Assembly: GCA_964242035.1 (NCBI GenBank) | Contig: CAXTCL010000138.1 | Location: forward strand, 1 to 9,912 | Length of the DNA: 9,912 nt | From: BOG-908 sp964242035 | GTDB taxonomy: Bacteria; Pseudomonadota; Alphaproteobacteria; Acetobacterales; Acetobacteraceae | Direction of reading: 5' to 3' | Shown here: positions 1 through 5,696 of the stretch, piece after piece | Layout: each line of letters starts with the position of its first letter | Position numbering within the stretch: position 1 is the first letter of the stretch | The notes under the pieces: generated by a model | Database searches by the model: none | What the model was told of the DNA's origin: nothing | Seen by the model: the letters and a program-made list of their open reading frames with translations, nothing else | Program-made: the position numbers and the translations under genes

Positions 1-34
1 ACCTGACGCCTGCATGAACGCGCGTGGCCTTTCC

Positions 35-60
35 AAAACGAAAACGGCTGCATCGGCAGC
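35..60 (-). terminator. Possible GC-stem terminator beyond tatD
   Basis: On the minus strand a 5-bp stem (GCTGC, loop CGAT, GCAGC, positions 60 to 47) is followed by the T-rich run CGTTTTCGTTTTGG. This is the layout of a Rho-independent terminator, about 50 nt past the tatD stop and just beyond hairpin repeat copy 1. The stem is short and the T run is interrupted, so it may be weak or serve as a back-up. Whether another gene of the operon follows to the left cannot be seen. Confidence 0.4.
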
Positions 61-67
61 GGACGGA

Positions 68-119
68 GCAAAAGTTTTTTGCTTCTTTTTTGCAAAAAAG
101 AAGGCCTTGCTTACTTCGC
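68..119 (-). terminator. A/T hairpin repeat, copy 1; probable tatD terminator
   Basis: A perfect 22-bp palindrome (CTTCTTTTTTG / CAAAAAAGAAG, 82-103) starts 7 bp past the tatD stop. A second small palindrome follows on the minus strand, GCAAAA-AAC-TTTTGC (82-68). The left edge of the element, GCGAAGTAAG, contains the tatD stop codon TAA. The segment GTAAGCAAGGCCTTCTTTT matches copy 2 at 18 of 19 positions. Its place right after a stop codon fits termination or 3'-end protection. However, the same element also occurs upstream of genes elsewhere in the window, so it is best seen as a dispersed repeat used as a terminator here. Confidence 0.7.
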
Positions 120-884
120 CTTGGTAAACAACCGCCGGAAGTTGGCCGTAGTCAGCTCGGCGACAGCATCCGTGCTCATCCCGCGCACCTCCGCCAGCAC
201 CCGCGCCGTGTGCGCCACATGGGACGGCTCGTTACGCTTGCCCCGAAACGGCACCGGCGCCAGGTAGGGCGCGTCCGTCTCCACCAGCAGCCGCTCCGCC
301 GGCAGGTCGGCCGCCACCTCACGCAGCGCCCCAGATTTGGGAAATGTCAGGATCCCCGAGAAGCTGACATACCCGCCGATCGACACGGCCTGCTCCGCCA
401 GCGCCCGGCCGGAGCTGAAGCAATGCAGCAGGAAAGCGAACGCACCGCCCTGATCCTGCTCCTCTTTCAGGATGGCCAACGTATCCTCGTCGGCGTCCCT
501 CGTATGTATGCAGATCGGCAAGCCGGCCCGCCTCGCCGCGCGTATCTGGATGCGAAACGCTTCCGCCTGCACGTCGTGCGGCGCGCGGTCGTAGAAGTAG
601 TCCAGCCCCGCCTCGCCTATGCCGATCACCCTGGGGTGCCCGGCCAGGTCCACCAAGGCCTGCTCGCTAGGCAGGCCGTCTTCGGCGGCATGATGCGGGT
701 GCGTGCCGACGGTGCACCAAAGCCCCGGCACCGCATCCGTCAGCGCCAGCTGCTCGGCGGCGTGCGACAGGCGCGTGCCGATCGTCACCATCTCGCCCAC
801 ACCCGCCGCACGCGCGCGCGCCAGCATGTCCGGCCGCTCCGCCTCGCTGAAATAGTCGAGGTGGCAGTGCGAATCGATCAACAT
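111..884 (-). CDS. tatD: TatD-family metal-dependent hydrolase (DNase)
   Basis: TatD enzymes are cytoplasmic, divalent-metal hydrolases of the amidohydrolase superfamily with 3'-5' exonuclease activity on DNA. The 257-residue length is typical. Numbered from the ATG at 884, the metal ligands are visible: HxH at His6/His8 (DSHCHLD), Glu91 (GEAGLDY), His127 (CIHTRD), His154 (LLHCFS) and Asp204 (VETDAPYLAP). The family signature RGKRNEPSHV follows. The start is either ATG 884 or TTG 887; both sit downstream of AGGAG (10 or 7 nt). ATG is chosen because family members usually begin M-L-(V/I)-D-S-H. The metG stop TGA shares its A with this ATG (TGATG), so translation is probably coupled. It is the last gene of the visible holB-metG-tatD block and is followed by a hairpin. 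The family is certain; the in vivo substrate is not. Confidence 0.95.
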   Translation of the reverse strand: MLIDSHCHLDYFSEAERPDMLARARAAGVGEMVTIGTRLSHAAEQLALTDAVPGLWCTVGTHPHHAAEDGLPSEQALVDLAGHPRVIGIGEAGLDYFYDRAPHDVQAEAFRIQIRAARRAGLPICIHTRDADEDTLAILKEEQDQGGAFAFLLHCFSSGRALAEQAVSIGGYVSFSGILTFPKSGALREVAADLPAERLLVETDAPYLAPVPFRGKRNEPSHVAHTARVLAEVRGMSTDAVAELTTANFRRLFTKAK

Positions 885-2425
885 CAACGCGGTGCTCCTG
901 CATCCTCAACCCAGCGCGGGAAGATGCCCTGCGGCGCCGACAGCACAACCCCGTCCGGTAAAGGAACCTCCAGCGCGGCAAGGTCGCGCGCAGCTCCGGA
1001 CACCCCGAGCTGGTCAAGTAGCCGGCCCATGCTGGTCGGCATGAAAGGCTGCAGCACGACCCCAACCACGCGTATCACCTCGGCAAGCACGCGCAGCACA
1101 TGGCCCATCCGCGCCAGATCCGTCTTGCGAAGCGACCAGGGCGCCATCTGATCGATATAAAGGTCGGCCGCGCGTATCACCCGCCATACCTCGTCCAGCG
1201 CCTCATGCAGCGCCTGCCGCGCAAACAGCCCGTCCAGCACCATGGGCAGCGCGCCGGCCAGGTTCAGCAGCGCCGTATCCGCCGGATGTCGCGGCCCGGT
1301 GTCCGGCAACCGCCCGTCGCAGTTCTTCGCGATCAGAGACAGCGTGCGCTGCGCCAGGTTGCCGATGCCGTTCGCCAGGTCCGTGTTCAACCGGCCGACC
1401 AAAGCGCGGTCGCTAAAATCGCCGTCATTTCCGAACGGCACCTCGCGCAGCAGGAAAAACCGCGTCGCATCCACACCGTACTTTGCCACAAGATCAAAGG
1501 GATCGACAACGTTGCCCAAGGATTTGCTCATTTTGGCGCCGTCCCGCGTCCACCACCCATGCGCGAAGATGCGTCGCGGCACGGGGAGCCCCGCGGCCAT
1601 CAGGAACGCCGGCCAGTAGATGGCGTGGAAGCGCTGTATGTCCTTGCCGACCAGATGCAGGTCCGCCGGCCAGAACCGCCAGAGCGGGTTCGTCTGGTCC
1701 GGATAGCCGAGTGCGGTGATGTAGTTGGCCAGCGCGTCCAGCCAGACATACATCACCTGGTCCGGGTCGCCCGGCACCGGGATGCCCCAGCGGAAGCTGC
1801 TTCGGCTCACGGAGAGATCGCGCAGCCCGCCGCGTATGAAGCTCAGCATCTCGTTCCGCTTACCGGCGGGCCCCACGAACTCCGGATGCGCCTCGTAATG
1901 CGCAAGCAGCCTGTCCTCGTAGGCGGAGAGGCGGAACAGGTAGTTGGGCTCCCTCACCCACTCTACCGGCGCGCCAGTAGGCGCCAGCCGGGTTCCGTCC
2001 GCCAGCGTGGTAAGGTCGGCTTCGGTGTAGAAATCCTCGTCGCGTATCGCGTACCAGCCCTCGTAGTGCCCGAGATAGATGTCGTCGCTTGCCGCAAGCT
2101 TCTCCCACAGGGCCGTCGCGCCGGCCTTGTGGCGCGGCTCCGTGGTGCGGATGAAGTCATCGTTCGAGATGTCGAGCATCGCCAGCATGGCGCGGAACTG
2201 CCCGGAGACGGCGTCGGTGAACGCCTGTGGCACCAGACCGGCGTCGGCCGCAGCCTTTTCAACCTTCTGTCCGTGCTCGTCGGTGCCGGACAGGAAGTAG
2301 GTGTCCACGCCTTGCAGGCGCTTGAACCGCGCGATCACATCCGCAGCGATGGCCGTGTAAGCATGCCCAATATGCGGCGAACCGTTCACATAGAATATCG
2401 GAGTAGTTAGATAGAACGTTGACAT
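884..2425 (-). CDS. metG: Methionyl-tRNA synthetase
   Basis: This class I aminoacyl-tRNA synthetase charges tRNA-Met with methionine in the cytoplasm and is essential. The 513-residue protein shows HIGH within SPHIGHAYT (about residues 18-21), the SGTDEHGQK segment (about 47-54), the methionine-pocket region WLDALANYITALGYP, and KMSKS (about 298-302) followed by LGNVVDPFDL. The anticodon-binding helical domain follows, with APWSLRK. There is no cysteine zinc knob in the connective insert (the stretch after EDFYTEADL lacks Cys) and no C-terminal tRNA-binding domain, so this is the compact form usual in alphaproteobacteria. The start is ATG 2425, with AAGAG five bases upstream; GTG 2428 is an alternative. 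An 80-bp gap with G-rich hairpins separates it from holB, and it overlaps tatD by one base. Confidence 0.97.
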   Translation of the reverse strand: MSTFYLTTPIFYVNGSPHIGHAYTAIAADVIARFKRLQGVDTYFLSGTDEHGQKVEKAAADAGLVPQAFTDAVSGQFRAMLAMLDISNDDFIRTTEPRHKAGATALWEKLAASDDIYLGHYEGWYAIRDEDFYTEADLTTLADGTRLAPTGAPVEWVREPNYLFRLSAYEDRLLAHYEAHPEFVGPAGKRNEMLSFIRGGLRDLSVSRSSFRWGIPVPGDPDQVMYVWLDALANYITALGYPDQTNPLWRFWPADLHLVGKDIQRFHAIYWPAFLMAAGLPVPRRIFAHGWWTRDGAKMSKSLGNVVDPFDLVAKYGVDATRFFLLREVPFGNDGDFSDRALVGRLNTDLANGIGNLAQRTLSLIAKNCDGRLPDTGPRHPADTALLNLAGALPMVLDGLFARQALHEALDEVWRVIRAADLYIDQMAPWSLRKTDLARMGHVLRVLAEVIRVVGVVLQPFMPTSMGRLLDQLGVSGAARDLAALEVPLPDGVVLSAPQGIFPRWVEDAGAPR

Positions 2426-2437
2426 CACAGCTCTTAA

Positions 2438-2500
2438 AGGGGCGAAGCCCAGGGGTCTGGGGCCAAAGCCCCAGCGGGGTCCAGGGGCAGAGCCCTTGGC
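2438..2500. repeat. G-rich tandem-hairpin element between holB and metG
   Basis: Three hairpins follow one another: GGGC-GAA-GCCC (2440-2450), CTGGGGC-CAAA-GCCCCAG (2457-2474) and CCAGGGGC-AGA-GCCCTTGG (2481-2499, one G-T mismatch). The order resembles intergenic REP-type elements I remember from Acetobacteraceae genomes; I cannot confirm a family name. It fills nearly the whole holB-metG gap and ends 13 bp before the metG start, so it lies in the metG leader. The motif GGGTCTGGGG recurs at 3452-3461 near the holB start. It could attenuate or stabilise the holB-metG transcript. No T run follows on the minus strand, so it is not a classical terminator. Confidence 0.7.
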
Positions 2501-2505
2501 CTTGC

Positions 2506-3465
2506 CTACTGCCTTACCAGAGCCAATCCAGCTATCACAGCCTGCCGCCGATCCATGTTAGCCCGCTCCGTCTCAACCAAAAGAGCCTGAACGCCAGACG
2601 CCGCCTCAGCCAACCGCAAAGCTCCACCCTTCGCGCCCGCGCGCACCGCCGCGCCCGCCAGCCCGCGCGCCAACAGCCCCATGAACGTCTCGAACGCCAC
2701 CTGGTCCCGCAGCGCGTCCGCCATCTCGTAGCCGCGCAGCAGTGAGACATCCGGCCCGGCCGCCAGCACCTCCCCTACCATTCCGGCGATCTTCAGCCCA
2801 CCATCCTCTGCCAGCGCCAGCGCACGGCCGGGCGAGCCGTCCGTCAGTGCGGCCAGTGCCGCCCGGTCCGCCTGCGGCACAGCCGGCAGGTATAGCGCAA
2901 GCGCGCGTTCCATTTGCGCATTGTCCAGCGGCGCCAGCGCCAGATGCCGGCACCGGCTGCGTATGGTGGGCAGCAGCCGCCCGGGCGCAGAGCACACGAG
3001 GATCAGCACCGCGCGCGCCGGCGGTTCCTCCAGCACCTTCAGCAAGGCGTTAGCCGATTGCGGGTTCAGGTCTTCGGCACCATCCAGGATCACCACGCGC
3101 CACCCGCCTTCCGCCGGCGTCAGGTGCAGGAAAGGCGGGATCTGGCGCGCCGTCTCGGCGGCGATCTGCTTTTTCAGGCGCTTCTTCTTCTCGTCCCACT
3201 CCCGCTCGATCGTCAGCAGGTCCGCGTGCGTGGACGCCGCCACGCGGCGGAACACCGCCTCGCCGGCGCCCATCTCCAGTGTGGCACTGCCGCCGGCCAG
3301 CAGCCTGCGCGCGAAGCGGTAGGCCAGCGTCGCCTTGCCCACGCCCTCCGGGCCGCTGATCAGCCAGGCGTGGTGCAGCCGGCCGCCTTGCAGCGAGTCC
3401 AGGATCGCCGCTTCCGCGGCCTCGTGACCGATCAGGTCCGGGTTTTCTCTTGGGTCTGGGGGCAA
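2506..3465 (-). CDS. holB: DNA polymerase III subunit delta'
   Basis: Delta' is a stator subunit of the clamp-loader complex that places the beta clamp on DNA. The 319-residue protein has an AAA+ fold. Walker A is GPEGVGKA (about 38-45), Walker B is VVILDGAEDL (about 124-133), followed by SANALLKVLEEPP and the SRC motif (about 170-172, RSRCRHL). The zinc-module cysteines of the E. coli protein are absent; in their place is the segment THADLLTIEREWDEKKK, a pattern I associate with alphaproteobacterial homologues. An upstream ATG (3621) would add 52 residues, but those overlap the GH15 gene and translate a hairpin repeat. I therefore choose TTG 3465, which has GAGG eight bases upstream and leads into PPDPRENPDLIGHEAAE, a family-like N-terminus. 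It lies upstream of metG-tatD and is probably in the same operon. Confidence 0.92.
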   Translation of the reverse strand: MPPDPRENPDLIGHEAAEAAILDSLQGGRLHHAWLISGPEGVGKATLAYRFARRLLAGGSATLEMGAGEAVFRRVAASTHADLLTIEREWDEKKKRLKKQIAAETARQIPPFLHLTPAEGGWRVVILDGAEDLNPQSANALLKVLEEPPARAVLILVCSAPGRLLPTIRSRCRHLALAPLDNAQMERALALYLPAVPQADRAALAALTDGSPGRALALAEDGGLKIAGMVGEVLAAGPDVSLLRGYEMADALRDQVAFETFMGLLARGLAGAAVRAGAKGGALRLAEAASGVQALLVETERANMDRRQAVIAGLALVRQ

Positions 3466-3480
3466 CGCTTGGGCCTCAAG

Positions 3481-3540
3481 GAAAGTAAGAAAGGCCTTCT
3501 TTTCTGAAGAAAAGAAGCAAAACCCTTTTGCTACCTGGCG
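3481..3540 (+). repeat. A/T hairpin repeat, copy 2 (GH15-holB gap)
   Basis: The stem CTTCTTTTC-TGAA-GAAAAGAAG (3496-3517) is followed by GCAAAA-CCC-TTTTGC (3517-3531). The left part GTAAGAAAGGCCTTCTTTT matches copy 1 at 18 of 19 positions, and the right flank CTACCTGGCG resembles the CCCTGGCGG flank of copy 4. The element reads forward on the plus strand, opposite to the genes on either side, and sits between the GH15 stop and the holB start. It may terminate GH15 transcripts, since both arms form a hairpin on either strand. Changes in both arms relative to copy 1 keep the pairing, which suggests the hairpin itself is maintained. Confidence 0.75.
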
Positions 3541-3562
3541 CGGCTGTGGAATCGCGTGCTGG

Positions 3563-5383
3563 CTAATGCTGGCCGTCTTGCCGGATCGCCTCGCCGCTCG
3601 GCATCTCGTCGGGAGAGCCACCTTTGAACAGACGCATGGCGGCGGCCACGAGCGCCACGTGAGAAAACGCCTGGGGGAAATTCCCGACCAGCCGCTTGGC
3701 GCCCACGTCGTACTCCTCGCTCAGCAACCCGACATCGTTGCACAAACCGAGCAGCCGCTCGAACAGCGCCCGCGCCTCGTCGATGCGCCCCTGCATCGCA
3801 TAAGCCTCCACCAGCCAGAACGTGCAGGCCAGGAACGCGCCCTCGCCAGGCGGCAGCCCGTCCACGTTGCTCTGCGTCCGGTAGCGCAGGACGAAGCCGT
3901 CCTGCAGCAGATCCGCCTCGATGGCGGCCACCGTGCCCACCACCCGCTTGTCGTCTGCGGGCAGAAACCCCACCAACGGTATCAGCAGCAGCGTCGCATC
4001 CAGCTCGTGCCCGCCGAAGATCTGCACGAAGGTGTTGCGCACCGGGTCGTAGCCCTCGCGCAGCACGCGCTCCTCTATCGCCGTGCGCATCGCCCGCCAG
4101 TCATCGATCGGTCCGTGCAGGTGATAGCGGACGGCATCCTTGATCATCCGGTCCACCGCCACCCAGGCCATGATCTTGCTGAAGGTAAATTGCTGCGCCC
4201 CCCCGCGTATCTCCCACATGCCCTCGTCCGGCTCCTGCCAGATCTCCGCCAGATGGGCCACGATGTTGCGCTGCAGCGCCCAGCCATGCGGCGCCGGCTT
4301 CAGCCCGCGGCGCCGCGCCTGGTGCAGCGCCTCCAGCACCTCGCCATACACATCCAGCTGCACCTGCCCGCTGGCCGCGTTGCCCACGCGCACCGGCGCG
4401 CTAGCCTCGTAGCCGGTCAGCCACGGCAGCTCGCGCTCGTCCAGCGAGCGCTCGCCGTGCAGCCCGTACATGATCTGTATCTGGCTCGCCGATCCTGCCA
4501 CGCTGCGCTGCAGCCAATCCCGCCAGGCAACCGCCTCTTCGGTGTAGCCGGCATCCATCAGCGCGTACAAAGTCAGGCTGGCATCTCGCAGCCAGCAAAA
4601 CCGGTAATCCCAGTTGCGCGGCCCGCCCAGTTGCTCGGGCAGCGAGGTGGTCGGCGCCGCCACGATCCCACCCGTCGGCGCAAAAGTCAGCGCCTTCAGC
4701 GTCAGCAGGCTGCGGTGGACCGCGCTCCTGTAGCGCCCGTGATAGCGGCAGCGCCCGATGAACGCCTCCCAATGCGCCGCCGTCTTGGCCAGGGCCGCCA
4801 TCGCATCGACCGCCTCCGGCGGCTTCTTGTGCGACTCGCCGTAAGACAGCACGAACGCCACCGTCTGCCCGGCCGCGACGGTGAAGTCCGCGACACTGCG
4901 CATGTCCCGCCCATGCAGCTTCACGTCGGTGCGCATCACCACCATGTTCGGCCCGGCGATTGCGCACAGGCCGGAATGGTCGTCCAGCCTGGTCACCCAG
5001 GGCACGCTTATGCCGTAGTCGAACCGCAGCGCCAGGTCGGTATGCATCGCCACCCGACCCGCCCTGCCCTGCACCAGCCGCACCAGCGTCGGGTTCGGCT
5101 GGCCGATCGCCATAAAATCCACCACGGCCGCACTGCCGCCCGTGGTCTCGAACACAGTTTCCAGGATGAGGCTGTCGCCCTGGTAACGCCGCCTGGTGGC
5201 GGGCGGGCTGCCATGGGGCGCGATGCTCCAGCATCCGTTGTCGCGGTTGCCGAGCAGTGCCGCGAAACACGCCTGGCTGTCGAAATGCGGCAGGCACAGC
5301 CAGTCGATCGAGCCGTCCAGGCCGACCAGCGCGGAGGTCACCTGGTCGCCGATCATGGCGTAGTCTTCGATCTTCGACGGCAT
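3563..5383 (-). CDS. Glycoside hydrolase family 15 (glucoamylase/trehalase type)
   Basis: GH15 enzymes are inverting alpha-glucosidases that release glucose from alpha-glucans; related bacterial and archaeal members hydrolyse trehalose. The 606-residue length fits the bacterial group. The N-terminus KIEDYAMIGDQVTSALVGLD and then GSIDWLCLPHFDS is typical. The (alpha/alpha)6 domain shows GGPRNWDYRFCWLRDASLTL (about 253-272). The probable general acid is Glu387 in PDEGMWEIRG, and the probable general base lies at Glu556/557 in GLLSEEYD. There is no signal peptide, so it is probably cytoplasmic and acts on glycogen-like oligomers or trehalose; sequence alone does not decide. The start is ATG 5383, with AAAGGA seven bases upstream. 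A longer reading to 5494 would translate a hairpin repeat and is rejected. It is divergent from the helicase and stands where tmk often precedes holB. Confidence 0.92.
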   Translation of the reverse strand: MPSKIEDYAMIGDQVTSALVGLDGSIDWLCLPHFDSQACFAALLGNRDNGCWSIAPHGSPPATRRRYQGDSLILETVFETTGGSAAVVDFMAIGQPNPTLVRLVQGRAGRVAMHTDLALRFDYGISVPWVTRLDDHSGLCAIAGPNMVVMRTDVKLHGRDMRSVADFTVAAGQTVAFVLSYGESHKKPPEAVDAMAALAKTAAHWEAFIGRCRYHGRYRSAVHRSLLTLKALTFAPTGGIVAAPTTSLPEQLGGPRNWDYRFCWLRDASLTLYALMDAGYTEEAVAWRDWLQRSVAGSASQIQIMYGLHGERSLDERELPWLTGYEASAPVRVGNAASGQVQLDVYGEVLEALHQARRRGLKPAPHGWALQRNIVAHLAEIWQEPDEGMWEIRGGAQQFTFSKIMAWVAVDRMIKDAVRYHLHGPIDDWRAMRTAIEERVLREGYDPVRNTFVQIFGGHELDATLLLIPLVGFLPADDKRVVGTVAAIEADLLQDGFVLRYRTQSNVDGLPPGEGAFLACTFWLVEAYAMQGRIDEARALFERLLGLCNDVGLLSEEYDVGAKRLVGNFPQAFSHVALVAAAMRLFKGGSPDEMPSGEAIRQDGQH

Positions 5384-5406
5384 GGCGCGGTCCTTTACGT
5401 GGCCAA

Positions 5407-5466
5407 GAAAGCAAGCAGTCCTTTTTTGAAAAAAAGGACCAAAAAACTTTTCCTCCCTGTCGGCGG
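5407..5466 (+). repeat. A/T hairpin repeat, copy 3
   Basis: The stem GTCCTTTTTT-GA-AAAAAAGGAC (5418-5439, 10 bp) is followed by AAAAAACTTTT and the flank TCCCTGTCGGCGG. The left edge is GAAAGCAAGCAGT, shared in part with copies 5 and 6 (AAGCAGT). It lies 24 bp upstream of the GH15 start codon, inside that gene's leader. There it cannot act as an end-of-gene terminator for any visible gene, though it could reduce read-through or form a leader structure. Confidence 0.75.
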
Positions 5467-5481
5467 ATGCTGATACAGGCA

Positions 5482-5534
5482 CCGCCAGGGACAAAAAGTT
5501 TTTTGCTTCTTTTTTTCAAAAAAGAAGTGCTTTC
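5482..5534 (-). repeat. A/T hairpin repeat, copy 4 (inverted to copy 3)
   Basis: On the minus strand the element reads GAAAGCA, then the stem CTTCTTTTTT-GA-AAAAAAGAAG (5527-5506), then CAAAAAACTTTTT and the flank GTCCCTGGCGGT. It is the mirror partner of copy 3: the outer ends GAAAGCA (5407-5413) and TGCTTTC (5528-5534) are perfect inverted repeats, and the inner flanks TCCCTG also face each other. Copies 3 and 4 thus make one near-palindrome of 128 bp between two divergent genes, about 160 bp upstream of the helicase start. Confidence 0.75.
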
Positions 5535-5568
5535 ATCCTTTCCAAACGCCGCCGCAAGCGCGAAAAGC

Positions 5569-5597
5569 TTGACTTTTCCCGCGCAGTTTCAGATATC
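5569..5597 (+). promoter_or_regulatory. Candidate sigma-70-type promoter for the helicase gene
   Basis: TTGACT (5569-5574) is separated by 17 bp from GATATC (5592-5597), which matches the -10 consensus only loosely; AGATAT with 16-bp spacing is the alternative reading. It would give a leader of roughly 90 nt before the helicase TTG start. Long leaders are common for cold-regulated helicase genes, but no cold-shock box is recognised here. This is pattern matching only. Confidence 0.35.
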
Positions 5598-5696
5598 CCG
5601 CGAGGCGACGCGCACAGTTGCGGTTCGCCCGGGGCAACCTGCCCGTTACGGCCGCGTCATAGCTTAGCCGCACAATCTCCAAGAGACCGAGAAGAT

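Noticed and set aside
24..2410. Two plus-strand frames (24-1151 and 1100-2410) opposite tatD and metG
   Set aside because: Both are Arg/Gln/His-rich shadows of clearly functional genes; the first even runs through hairpin repeat copy 1.
3466..3621. Upstream ATG start for holB adding 52 residues
   Set aside because: It would overlap the GH15 gene and translate hairpin copy 2; the added residues resemble no delta' N-terminus.
3566..5473. Plus-strand 635-codon open frame opposite the GH15 gene
   Set aside because: It mirrors the GH15 coding frame, has Arg/His/Gln-rich sequence without any family motif, and arises from scarce stops in GC-rich DNA. GH15 has full catalytic motifs and a good ribosome site.
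5384..5494. Upstream start for GH15 adding 37 residues
   Set aside because: The extra stretch translates hairpin copy 3 (KFFGPFFQKR) and ignores ATG 5383, which has AAAGGA at ideal spacing and a family-typical N-terminus.
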